Assembly (NCBI RefSeq): GCF_016820575.1
Contig: NZ_JAEMQH010000001.1
Location: 1,302,001-1,366,000, forward strand
Length of the DNA: 64,000 nucleotides
From: Marinobacter sediminum
GTDB lineage: Bacteria; Pseudomonadota; Gammaproteobacteria; Pseudomonadales; Oleiphilaceae
Reading direction: 5' to 3'
Below are positions 55,381 to 63,239 of the stretch, piece after piece. Every line of letters begins with the position of its first letter. The stretch's first letter is position 1. The notes below the pieces were generated by a model. That model did no database searches. It was given only the letters and a program-made list of their open reading frames with translations, and was not told the DNA's origin. Position numbers and translations under genes: made by a program.

Positions 55381-56358
55381 ATGGACTTCAAGGACTATTA
55401 CGCCGCGCTCGGTGTGAGTGAGTCTGCCTCCCCCGAGGAGATCAAAAAGGCCTATCGAAAACTGGCCCGCAAATACCATCCAGACGTCAGCAAAGAAGAC
55501 AAAGCCGCCGACAAGTTCAAGGATGTGGGCGAGGCCTACGAGGTTCTTAAAGACCCGGAAAAACGGGCGGAATACGACCAGCTTCGTCAATACGGCACCC
55601 GGGCCGATGGCTCCTTCCAGCCGCCGCCGGGCTGGCAAAGTGCCTCTGGCTTTGGCGGTGGTGGCTACACCGATGCGGATACCCGCGAGTTCAGCGACTT
55701 CTTCGAGCAGATCTTTGGCGGCGGTCGCCGTGGTGGTGGTTTCTCGGGCGCCGGTTTCGGTGGCGGCGGCTTTCAACGAGACATGCGCATGCGGGGTGAG
55801 GATGTGCACGCCCGGCTGGCCTTGTTCCTGGAGGAGGTTTTTCAGGGCTGTGAAAAGAAAGTGACGTTTACCGTGCACGAGGCGGATAAACAGGGGCGGG
55901 TAAGGCCGCGGCAAAAGACCCTGAACGTCAAGATTCCTGCTGGCATGCGCGAAGGCCAGCATTTGCGCCTGAAGGGGCAGGGCTCACCGGGCTTTGGCGG
56001 CGGCGAAGCCGGCGACTTGTTGCTGGAAATCGAGTTGGCGCCACATCCCACCTTCACCGTGGAGGGCCGGGATGTTTTGGTGACGGTTCCGGTGGCGCCC
56101 TGGGAAGCGGCTTTGGGGGCGAGCATTACCGTACCGACCGTAGGGTCCAGGGTCACGGTGAAAGTTCCGAAAAACTCGTCCAGCGGTCGCAAGTTGAGAC
56201 TCAAGGGTAAGGGGTTGCCCGGAAAACACCCTGGCGACCAGATCGTCACGCTTCAGATCGTGATGCCGGAGCAACACAGCAAGGAGGCGGAGCAGCTTTA
56301 CCAGAAGCTGGCGGACGCCGAACAACCGTTCAATCCACGCAGCAAGCTGCACCTGTAA
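55381..56358 (+). CDS. cbpA: DnaJ-type curved-DNA-binding co-chaperone CbpA
   Basis: The 325-residue protein has a J domain (residues 1–70, with the HPD triad in [13 protein letters not shown]), a Gly/Phe-rich linker ([19 protein letters not shown]) and two DnaJ C-terminal substrate domains. It lacks the zinc fingers of DnaJ, as expected for CbpA. It works with DnaK and binds DNA in stress or stationary phase. ATG 55381 has GGGGAAC upstream. It is followed by its modulator cbpM in 15 bases. Confidence 0.93.
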   Translation: MDFKDYYAALGVSESASPEEIKKAYRKLARKYHPDVSKEDKAADKFKDVGEAYEVLKDPEKRAEYDQLRQYGTRADGSFQPPPGWQSASGFGGGGYTDADTREFSDFFEQIFGGGRRGGGFSGAGFGGGGFQRDMRMRGEDVHARLALFLEEVFQGCEKKVTFTVHEADKQGRVRPRQKTLNVKIPAGMREGQHLRLKGQGSPGFGGGEAGDLLLEIELAPHPTFTVEGRDVLVTVPVAPWEAALGASITVPTVGSRVTVKVPKNSSSGRKLRLKGKGLPGKHPGDQIVTLQIVMPEQHSKEAEQLYQKLADAEQPFNPRSKLHL

Positions 56359-56373
56359 TCCAGGAGTGACAGC

Positions 56374-56733
56374 ATGGCCAGAAATGAGTCGGTGTTCACC
56401 ATAGATGTGACTGCATCCAGGGCAACATTTTCTCTCCGGGAGATGTGCGAGCGCGGAGAGTGTCACGCGGAGCTGGTCGTCAAAATGGTTAGCTACGGCA
56501 TTATTGAACCCATCGAATCCACGTCCGAGACACCGGAGCAGAGCTGGGAGTTTGATCTGGTGGCCCTGATGCGATTGCACAAGGCTATCCGCCTGCAGCG
56601 GGATCTGAAGCTGAACCTGCCAGGCCTGGCAATGTCGCTGGAGCTACTAGACGAGGTGGAATCCATGCGGCGCGACATCAGTCGCCTGCGTCAGCAACTG
56701 GCTGACCTGTCCACGGATCAGGGCGGCGGTTAA
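56374..56733 (+). CDS. cbpM: Chaperone modulator CbpM
   Basis: The 119-residue protein has a MerR-like helix-turn-helix region (TFSLREMCERGECHAELVVKMVSYGIIEP) and a C-terminal coiled coil (LLDEVESMRRDISRLRQQLADL). CbpM binds the J domain of CbpA and inhibits it. Adjacent position after cbpA is conserved. An AGGAG site precedes the ATG. Confidence 0.9.
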   Translation: MARNESVFTIDVTASRATFSLREMCERGECHAELVVKMVSYGIIEPIESTSETPEQSWEFDLVALMRLHKAIRLQRDLKLNLPGLAMSLELLDEVESMRRDISRLRQQLADLSTDQGGG

Positions 56734-56750
56734 CGGGCGAACGCCCTGAG

Positions 56751-56924
56751 TCACTTCTTGTTGGACAGCTGTTCAATTTCCGCGTAGATCTTCTCGGCCT
56801 CTTCCATCAGCGTCCCGTGAGTGCGGAGGTCTCCATTGCGTTGGGCATGCAGAGCCTTTTCCAGTTTCGCTTCATAGGCTTTCTGCAGCTTTTTCTTTGG
56901 ATCACCTTTCAAAAATCCCAGCAT
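56751..56924 (-). CDS. DUF6435 family small protein
   Basis: This 57-residue protein starts MLGFLKGDPKKKLQKAYEAK and ends with an acidic helix (EEAEKIYAEIEQLSNKK). The pattern GDPxKKLxKxYExKLExA...NGDLRTHGxLxEEAEKIxxEI is that of the DUF6435 family of marine gammaproteobacteria. The protein looks entirely helical and soluble, with many lysines and glutamates. No function is known to me. It is convergent with cbpM (17 bases between stops). Confidence 0.8.
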   Translation of the reverse strand: MLGFLKGDPKKKLQKAYEAKLEKALHAQRNGDLRTHGTLMEEAEKIYAEIEQLSNKK

Positions 56925-56960
56925 GATTTTCCGCCTGTATTGTGTGATTACTCATACATC

Positions 56961-56978
56961 TACGGCCGCACGGCCGTA
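56961..56978. other. TACGGCCG/CGGCCGTA palindrome
   Basis: A perfect 8-bp dyad with a two-base spacer upstream of the minus-strand DUF6435 gene and of the plus-strand DUF5666 gene. It may be an operator or a hairpin; nothing further supports either. Confidence 0.4.
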
Positions 56979-57024
56979 AAGATCACAAAAATTTCATGAT
57001 CAAAAACTGGACACCGACGAATAA

Positions 57025-57066
57025 TGGGATTAAATTCCCAAAAGATGGTTTGGGAAAATAATCCCA
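57025..57066. promoter_or_regulatory. Two TGGGA-N6-TCCCA palindromes before the first DUF5666 gene
   Basis: TGGGA-TTAAAT-TCCCA (57025–57040) and TGGGA-AAATAA-TCCCA (57051–57066) are 26 bp apart start to start. The whole 42-base block is also nearly palindromic (16 of 18 positions per arm around AGATGG). The AT-rich centres resemble -10 boxes. A third copy lies before the DUF6502 gene. Confidence 0.8.
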
Positions 57067-57126
57067 TTTTAGTGGTTGGTTTATCCCTGACTGCCTACCG
57101 TCGCCCGATAACACTGGAGAAGAACG

Positions 57127-58584
57127 ATGAAGCGCAAACCCTTAGCAATCGCAGTGAAACTGATCATGACCGGCTCCCTGGTTGGGGCCATTGCCGCGTG
57201 CGGCGGCGGTGGCGGCTCGGGGAGTTCCTCCGGTGGTGGCAGCTCTTCAGGCTCCAGTGTTGGCGCTGTCTCGGGTTTTGGCAGTGTTTATGTCAACGGC
57301 ACCCGGTTTGAAACCGACGGCAGTGTGGTGAGCAACGATGGCCTGAGCCGAGAAGACCAGCTTGAAAAAGGCATGATCCTCAAGATCGATGGAGACTGGG
57401 ACGATCGGGGCGAGGGCCGCGCGGACCAGATCACCTACGACGACACCCTCCGCGGCCCGGTTTCAGCGATGACTTGGGACGAATTGGCCAGTACCGGCAC
57501 CCTGACGCTGCTCGGCCAGACTGTCACTCTGGATAGCAAAACGGTGTTCCGTGGCGCCACGCCAACGGTCATTGCCGGCAACCCAACAGGCTACCGGGTC
57601 CGAATCAGTGGCTGGCGTATGGACGATGGCAGCTTCCGTGCGAGCTATGTTGGTGCTCGGGCGTTAGGAGACGACTTTGATGACGTCAATGAGGTCGAAA
57701 TCGAGGGTGTCGTCGCCAATCTGGACGCCAGCGCCGAAACCTTCACCATCAATGGCTTCCTGATTAATTACACCAGCGCGGTCGGCGATGACGACTTCTC
57801 CCTGGACGATCTGGCCAACGACATTGTCGTGGAAGTTGAAGGTTTCTTGGACGGCACCACCATCATAGCCGAGGAAATCGACGATGAGGACGATCTGTTT
57901 GATAACGATGACGACGTCGAGATCTCCGGAACCATCTACGACTTCGACGCCGCCAGCGGCCGGTTCTCCCTGAATGGGGTCCGGGTACAAATCAACGGCG
58001 ATACCGAATTCGACGATCTCGGGGCAGACAGCCTTGCCGATGGACTGTTCGTGAAAGTGGAAGGGGAAGCGGTCAACGGCGTTCTGGTTGCCGAAGAGAT
58101 CGAGGGCCGGGAGTCTGACGCCGAGCTGGATGGCCGTATTGAATCCATCGATCTGGACAACGAATCCATGATCGTGAGTGGGGTGCGCGTTCAGTTAACC
58201 GGCAATACCCTGATCGATGACGACGACAGCGGCGAGGATAGCCGCCGTAGCCGTGCCCAGGACATCGAGAGTCTGCAGGTGGGTGACTATCTGGAGGTTG
58301 AAGGCCGCCAGCAAGGCACTGAGGGTGGGTTCCTCGAAGCCATCAGCATCGAGCGCGAAGACAGCGATGAGGATGGCGATTTCGAACTCGAAGCCCGGGT
58401 AACCGTAATTGGCACCGATTCCATTACCATCATGAACCTTGAGGTGCTGCGCAGTAACTTCAGCCTGTCCGGGGCCCAGGTGGGTGATGAAGTGGAAATC
58501 GGCTATCGCCTGACCACTGGCGGGCAGTACGAACTGACCGGCAATGTCGAAGTCGATAGCAGTGGCGACAGCTCTGAGGGTTAA
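57127..58584 (+). CDS. DUF5666 repeat lipoprotein, first copy
   Basis: The 485-residue protein has a lipoprotein signal (GSLVGAIAAC, Cys24), a Gly/Ser linker, then VSGFGSVYVNGTRFETDGS and four to five tandem DUF5666-type repeats of about 70 residues. Each runs like EIEGVV...FTINGFLINYTS...VEVEGFLDGTTIIAEEIDDED. The protein is very acidic (runs of D and E), which could bind calcium; that is inference. It is probably anchored on the periplasmic side or outer membrane. It is paralogous to the protein at 59591–61105. Function is unknown. GGAGAAG precedes the ATG. Confidence 0.83.
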   Translation: MKRKPLAIAVKLIMTGSLVGAIAACGGGGGSGSSSGGGSSSGSSVGAVSGFGSVYVNGTRFETDGSVVSNDGLSREDQLEKGMILKIDGDWDDRGEGRADQITYDDTLRGPVSAMTWDELASTGTLTLLGQTVTLDSKTVFRGATPTVIAGNPTGYRVRISGWRMDDGSFRASYVGARALGDDFDDVNEVEIEGVVANLDASAETFTINGFLINYTSAVGDDDFSLDDLANDIVVEVEGFLDGTTIIAEEIDDEDDLFDNDDDVEISGTIYDFDAASGRFSLNGVRVQINGDTEFDDLGADSLADGLFVKVEGEAVNGVLVAEEIEGRESDAELDGRIESIDLDNESMIVSGVRVQLTGNTLIDDDDSGEDSRRSRAQDIESLQVGDYLEVEGRQQGTEGGFLEAISIEREDSDEDGDFELEARVTVIGTDSITIMNLEVLRSNFSLSGAQVGDEVEIGYRLTTGGQYELTGNVEVDSSGDSSEG

Positions 58585-58646
58585 GCAGCGAGTGCCAATC
58601 CTGGCCGGTATACGCCGGCCAGGATTTCTGGCTTTTCCAATCGCTA

Positions 58647-58662
58647 TGGGAATACAATCCCA
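58647..58662. promoter_or_regulatory. TGGGA-N6-TCCCA palindrome at the DUF6502 start
   Basis: TGGGA-ATACAA-TCCCA ends three bases before the ATG of the DUF6502 gene. A -10-like TACAAT (58653–58658) lies inside it, about seven bases before the ATG, and no Shine-Dalgarno is present. This suggests a leaderless transcript and direct control at this site. Confidence 0.75.
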
Positions 58663-58665
58663 AAT

Positions 58666-59514
58666 ATGAAAAAGACCACCCCCCTAAATCAAGCGCTCTA
58701 CCGCATTCTGCGTCCTCTGGCGAGGTTGCTGCTCAGGAACGGCATTCCCTTCGGGGAATTCTCAGAGCTGGTGAAGCGCGCCTACGTGGAGGCCGCCCTC
58801 GAGGATTTTGACGACGGCCGTCGCAAACCCACGGATTCCCGCGCGGCCGTGATGACCGGGCTGACCCGCAAGGAAGTAAAGCGTCAGCGGGAGATTCTGG
58901 TAGGGCAGAGCCCGGGAGCGGGCGATGGGCTGCATGCCAACCGGGCATCGCGGGTGGTGTCGGGCTGGGTCCACGATGCGGCCTTTCAGACCAAAGACGG
59001 AGAGCCAGCCATGCTGGCCTTCGACGGACAGCTGAGCTTCAGCGAACTGGTCAAACGGTTTAGCGGTGATATGCCACCCCGGGCCGTGCTCGATGAGCTG
59101 CTGCGGGTCGGCGTGGTTTCGGTGGATGCGGAATCGGGCAAGCTGGCGCTGCAACAGAGGGCGTATGTACCGGCCGGAGACAGCGAGGAAATGCTCCAGA
59201 TTTTCGGCGAGGACGTCTCCGATCTCATCGCAACCATTGATCACAACCTGGTTCGCGACGAATCCGGGCAGCCGCCACGGTTTCAGAGAACCCTGACCTA
59301 CAACAACATCCCGCCGGAAGTAATGGACCGCTGGCGCAAGCACGCCGCTGCCCAGTCCCAAGCATTGCTGGAACAGCTGGATAGATGGCTGGGGCCGCAC
59401 GATCGGGATATTTCCGGGCACAAGCCTGACAGCGAGTGCGTGGATTCCGTCCGCACCGGTGTCGGCATATTCATGTTCGAAGAACGCGCCGGCAAAGGCT
59501 CAAAACAGAAATAA
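58666..59514 (+). CDS. DUF6502 family protein, putative DNA-binding regulator
   Basis: The 282-residue soluble protein starts MKKTTPLNQALYRILRPLAR and matches the DUF6502 family, which has no described function. Residues 57–78 (TDSRAAVMTGLTRKEVKRQR) read like a helix-turn-helix: a short helix, GLT turn and a basic recognition helix. The remainder is mixed helix and strand. It is between two DUF5666 lipoprotein genes, with a palindrome at its start, so an autoregulatory role over the module is a reasonable guess. There is no signal peptide. Confidence 0.8.
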   Translation: MKKTTPLNQALYRILRPLARLLLRNGIPFGEFSELVKRAYVEAALEDFDDGRRKPTDSRAAVMTGLTRKEVKRQREILVGQSPGAGDGLHANRASRVVSGWVHDAAFQTKDGEPAMLAFDGQLSFSELVKRFSGDMPPRAVLDELLRVGVVSVDAESGKLALQQRAYVPAGDSEEMLQIFGEDVSDLIATIDHNLVRDESGQPPRFQRTLTYNNIPPEVMDRWRKHAAAQSQALLEQLDRWLGPHDRDISGHKPDSECVDSVRTGVGIFMFEERAGKGSKQK

Positions 59515-59515
59515 C

Positions 59516-59544
59516 GGCATTCACTACAGGGCTTGAGTGATGCC
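59516..59544 (+). other. Hairpin between DUF6502 and the second DUF5666 gene
   Basis: GGCATTCACT pairs with AGTGATGCC (one bulged base) around a 10-base loop, starting just after the DUF6502 stop. No T-run follows. It may tune expression within the operon. Confidence 0.45.
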
Positions 59545-59590
59545 ACTTAACAGTGACCGGCCAGTAACGCCGGGACGGGAGAGAACAGGT

Positions 59591-61105
59591 ATGAAACGGC
59601 AACTCCGCAACCGTATTTTCGGGCTGGCCGCCGGCACAGTCGCTTTCGGCGTGATCTCCGCCTGCGGAGGCGGTGGTGGCGGCCTGAGCGTTGCCGATGG
59701 TGGCATCCGGGGCACCGGCTCAAGCGTTGGGCCGGTTTCAGGATTCGGGAGCGTGTTCGTCAACGGGGTTAAGTTCAGCACCGACGGCATTCCGAACCAG
59801 ACGGTGGAAAGCGACGATGGCATTGAGTTTGAGACCGATCTCAGCAAGGGCATGATTCTCCGGATCGAAGGCCAGTGGCGCGATGATGGCACCGGCACTG
59901 CTGATCGGCTGATCTACGACGATACCCTGCGTGGCCCGGTGGATCAGGTGGATGCCGATCCAAGCGGTGCCGGTGAATTCGTAACCCTGACGGTCATGGG
60001 CCAGACGGTGCTGGTTGACCGTCAGACCGTGGTGCGCGGCACCACCTATGCCACCCTGCTCAGCGGTGCGGCCATCAGCGATCATGTGCGCGTAAGCGCT
60101 TGGCGCCAGCCTGATGGCTCCTACCGAGCCGGCTACATCGAAACGATCGCGGTGAATGCCACCGACGTGGAACTGGAGGGCAGGGTATCCGCAGTGGATA
60201 CCTCACAGAACCGGTTCACCATCGGCACCATCACCGTCGAGTACGATGAGTTGAGTGTTAACTTCGGTTCCGGGCTGACCGAATCGGATCTGACCACCAC
60301 CACCGTGCTCGAAGTCGAGGGCAGTCTGGCTGGCACCGTGTTGACCGCCAGTAGCATCGACCGGGACGACGCCCGCCGGTTCAGCCGCAATGCCGGCGAC
60401 GACATTCAATTGACCGCGACCATCGATACCTCCTATAGCCCGTCCGGGACCGCCGCACGGCCCGGAGAGTTCCGCATTGGGGAACTGACCGTCAGAGTGA
60501 CGGACGCCACCGAACTGGACGACGACCTGGAGGTCTCGGATCTGAACGAAGGGCTCTTGGTCCAGGTTGAGGGGCAGTTCCTGTCGGATACCGTGGTCGA
60601 GGCTGAGGAAATCGAGCTTCGGGACGGCAATGCCAAAGTTGAGGGCGTGATTACCTCGGCCGCAGACAACGCTTTCGTCATTGGCGGTGTCGAAGTGCGG
60701 GTGTTACCGACCACGGCGCTGACTGTTGAAGATGGCTCCGACATATCGTTCGAGACCTTGCCCATCGGCACCACGACCGTAGAAGTCGAGGGCGTCGAGA
60801 AGCAGCAGGGCACCGAGGTCTTTATCGAAGCGCTGAAAGTCGAGGTGGACGATGAACTCACCAGTCCCGCTGATCGAAACCAGTATGAGCTGGAGGGCAA
60901 GCTTGCCGCTATCTCCCCCAGCGCCATTACGATCCTCGGTGTGACCATCGACGCCACTTCCGCAAGCTATGCCGACAATTCTCAGGCCGACATCATTAGC
61001 CGTTTTGGCAATGGTGAGGTGCTGGTTCTGGAGGTCGAATATTCGCGGGACGGGAACAATTTCACGGCCGTCGAAATTGAGCTTGAGGAAAACGATGACG
61101 ACTGA
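59591..61105 (+). CDS. DUF5666 repeat lipoprotein, second copy
   Basis: The 504-residue lipoprotein has a lipobox (FGVISAC) and the same build as the protein at 57127–58584: VGPVSGFGSVFVNGVKFSTDG, then DTLRGPVDQ, then tandem DUF5666-like repeats (VELEGRVSAVDTSQNRFTIGTITVEYDEL; VEVEGVEKQQGTEVFIEALKVEVDD). It is acidic (ends EENDDD). It follows the DUF6502 gene by 76 bases on the same strand and is probably in its operon. ATG 59591 has GGGAGAGAAC upstream; an earlier in-frame start does not give a signal peptide at the N terminus. Function is unknown. Confidence 0.83.
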   Translation: MKRQLRNRIFGLAAGTVAFGVISACGGGGGGLSVADGGIRGTGSSVGPVSGFGSVFVNGVKFSTDGIPNQTVESDDGIEFETDLSKGMILRIEGQWRDDGTGTADRLIYDDTLRGPVDQVDADPSGAGEFVTLTVMGQTVLVDRQTVVRGTTYATLLSGAAISDHVRVSAWRQPDGSYRAGYIETIAVNATDVELEGRVSAVDTSQNRFTIGTITVEYDELSVNFGSGLTESDLTTTTVLEVEGSLAGTVLTASSIDRDDARRFSRNAGDDIQLTATIDTSYSPSGTAARPGEFRIGELTVRVTDATELDDDLEVSDLNEGLLVQVEGQFLSDTVVEAEEIELRDGNAKVEGVITSAADNAFVIGGVEVRVLPTTALTVEDGSDISFETLPIGTTTVEVEGVEKQQGTEVFIEALKVEVDDELTSPADRNQYELEGKLAAISPSAITILGVTIDATSASYADNSQADIISRFGNGEVLVLEVEYSRDGNNFTAVEIELEENDDD

Positions 61106-61109
61106 CTAC

Positions 61110-61150
61110 AAAACCCGTACATAAATACGGCCCAATCCGGCCCGGGTTTT
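61110..61150 (+). terminator. Possible terminator after the second DUF5666 gene
   Basis: AAAACCCG (61110–61117) pairs with CGGGTTTT (61143–61150) with a 25-base loop, ending in T's. The long loop makes it a modest candidate. Confidence 0.5.
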
Positions 61151-61235
61151 GCTATACATACGGAAAACAAGCACAGCAGGGATGCTTGTATCGGTTGCAG
61201 AGGAAGCACCAAGCACACACGCTAGCGGAGTCCGT

Positions 61236-63176
61236 ATGTCATTTCATTCCCTGCAGCGGCTGATCTCGAGCCGTCTGCTTCGGCCGGTGTTCATCGTTCT
61301 GGTGGTTGCCGGCCTGGTTCAGGTGGTCGTCAGCCAATGGCTGATTTCCAGTCAGGTCGAGCGTTTGGTCGACACCGCAGGGGCCGCCCTTGAGGCCAGC
61401 AGCCGGCAGGTCAGTGCCTCCTTCGGTAACACCCGCGAAGATGTCCGCTCCCGCCTGCAGACCATGCGGCAGACAACCACGGAGGAGCTGTCTGCCGAGC
61501 TCACCCGTCAGCAGACCGCTCAGCAGGAACGCGTTGCAGGGAATGTCCGTTCTGCCGTAATGGCGGAAGCTCAGGGGTTGGCCGACGTACTTGCGGCGGT
61601 TGCTGCCCCGCTGATCTGGGATCGCGATGTGCCCCGCCTGACCGATCTGGTAGAGCTGGCGGACGCCCGCGAATCGGTGTTGTTCGCGGTTTATTACGAC
61701 CAGTACGGCGATCGCCTGACCCGCTATGTGGACCGGACGGATGACCGAGTGCGCACCTTAATGGGGCAGGGTGAGGGCCGTGGTGCGGCAAATCGTGTCC
61801 TGGATGCGGCAAGTCGTGACCCCAATGTCGTGATCGTCACGGCCGACATTGCGCCTCAGGGGTCAGCAATTGGCCAGTTAAAACTGGGCTTATCGCTGGA
61901 GGGGATCAATCGAGACCTGACCGCTCTGGAGCAAGAATTCAGCGCCACCATCACCGGTAGTATCGATGCGTTGCGCGACACGCTGGAATCGGAGACCGAG
62001 CAGGTTAATCAGCGTCTTCAGCAGCAATTGTCCGGAATGGACGCGGACACCCAGTCCAGAATTCAAAGCACGGTAGAAGCCCTGAATGTCGAGGCTTCCA
62101 GTCTTGCGGCAAATCTTTCCCTGCTGGCTATCGGGTCGGTCGTGGTTCTGATCCTGCTGATGGCGCTGGTGTTGGGCGGCGGACTCTTGCCCCGGGTGTT
62201 TCGACTGAATACTGCGATCTGGGATATCGCCGACGGCGAGGCCGATCTGACCCGCCGGGTATCCCTCAAAGGCAAGGACGAGCTGACCGAAATGGCGCGC
62301 GGCATGAACCAGTTCATTGCCCGGATTCAGGAGTTGGTGTCCGATGTGAAGGCGTCTGCCGAATCTGCCGCCGGTCAGGCCCGGGAGCAGGGCGAGATCA
62401 GCCAGGACGCAGTTGCTGCGGTGAATCATCAGCAGCGGGAAGTGGCTGAGGTGTCCGAAACCATGGCCGCCATGTCACAGAGTATCTCGGAAGTGGCGGA
62501 CAGCATTCAGGAAGTAGCTGGCTCGGTGCAGACCATCGGCGCCGAGAGCGAGGCCACGGCCGAGATCTCCCGGGATGTGCGTGAGCGTCTGGATGCGGTG
62601 GTGCGACAGGTTGAGAAAGCGGTTGAGGCGGTGAACGCGCTCAACACTCAGAGCACCGAGATAACGTCGGTGCTGTCGGTGATTGGCGCGATTGCCGAAC
62701 AGACCAACCTGCTGGCACTAAACGCCGCAATAGAAGCGGCGCGGGCCGGGGAGTCCGGTCGCGGCTTTGCCGTGGTGGCGGATGAGGTGCGCACGCTGGC
62801 CAGCCGTACCCAGGAGTCCACCACGGAAATCGAAGGCATCATTGCGCGCCTGCAGCGTGGCAGCCATGAGGCAGTGTCGGTGATCGATCAGGTGTCGGGA
62901 CAGGTTGCCGATTCCTCAACCGAGTTCCGCAAGGCCGACGAGCACTTCGAGGAGATCAATCAGTTGCTGGGCAACCTACAGGAGCGGGCGCTGACTATCT
63001 CCTCAGTCGCCGAACAGGAAGGGCGTCATGCCGGCAAGGTCAGCGTCAGTGTCGAGGACATCGCCCGTTCGTCCGAAACCACCGTTGAAGCCATCCACCG
63101 GTCTGACAATGCCAGTCAGAAGATTGGTGAGTTGCTGGCAGCGCTTCAGGCTAAAGCTTCCCAGTTCCGGGTTTAA
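61236..63176 (+). CDS. Methyl-accepting chemotaxis protein
   Basis: The 646-residue receptor has a first transmembrane helix (about 16–38), a periplasmic region of about 240 residues including coiled coil, a second helix ([23 protein letters not shown], near 290–312), HAMP and the MCP signalling domain. The hairpin tip reads [38 protein letters not shown]. The ligand is unknown. ATG 61236 has GGAG five bases upstream; the frame extends 29 codons upstream without a membrane signal. The stop lies in a 16-base tandem duplication. Confidence 0.92.
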   Translation: MSFHSLQRLISSRLLRPVFIVLVVAGLVQVVVSQWLISSQVERLVDTAGAALEASSRQVSASFGNTREDVRSRLQTMRQTTTEELSAELTRQQTAQQERVAGNVRSAVMAEAQGLADVLAAVAAPLIWDRDVPRLTDLVELADARESVLFAVYYDQYGDRLTRYVDRTDDRVRTLMGQGEGRGAANRVLDAASRDPNVVIVTADIAPQGSAIGQLKLGLSLEGINRDLTALEQEFSATITGSIDALRDTLESETEQVNQRLQQQLSGMDADTQSRIQSTVEALNVEASSLAANLSLLAIGSVVVLILLMALVLGGGLLPRVFRLNTAIWDIADGEADLTRRVSLKGKDELTEMARGMNQFIARIQELVSDVKASAESAAGQAREQGEISQDAVAAVNHQQREVAEVSETMAAMSQSISEVADSIQEVAGSVQTIGAESEATAEISRDVRERLDAVVRQVEKAVEAVNALNTQSTEITSVLSVIGAIAEQTNLLALNAAIEAARAGESGRGFAVVADEVRTLASRTQESTTEIEGIIARLQRGSHEAVSVIDQVSGQVADSSTEFRKADEHFEEINQLLGNLQERALTISSVAEQEGRHAGKVSVSVEDIARSSETTVEAIHRSDNASQKIGELLAALQAKASQFRV

Positions 63177-63192
63177 CCAGTTCCGGGTTTAA
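63161..63192 (+). repeat. 16-bp tandem duplication spanning the chemoreceptor stop codon
   Basis: CCAGTTCCGGGTTTAA occurs twice back to back (63161–63176 and 63177–63192). The first copy contains the last codons and TAA of the chemoreceptor gene; the second is just after it. It is a recent-looking slippage duplication. Confidence 0.9.
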
Positions 63193-63213
63193 CTCGGGCA
63201 GGGTGAACAAGAT

Positions 63214-63236
63214 CGGGCACTTTCGGGTGCCCGTTT
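63214..63236 (+). terminator. Terminator after the chemoreceptor
   Basis: CGGGCAC / GTGCCCG around a 6-base loop, followed by TTTCTGTT. It lies between the chemoreceptor and the convergent nitronate monooxygenase gene and could serve both. Confidence 0.75.
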
Positions 63237-63239
63237 CTG

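Noticed and set aside
57025-57066. Reading the TGGGA palindromes as an intrinsic terminator
   Set aside because: The stems are AT-rich and short, no gene ends just upstream on the plus strand, and the same 5-6-5 unit recurs at the start of the DUF6502 gene, which fits an operator better.
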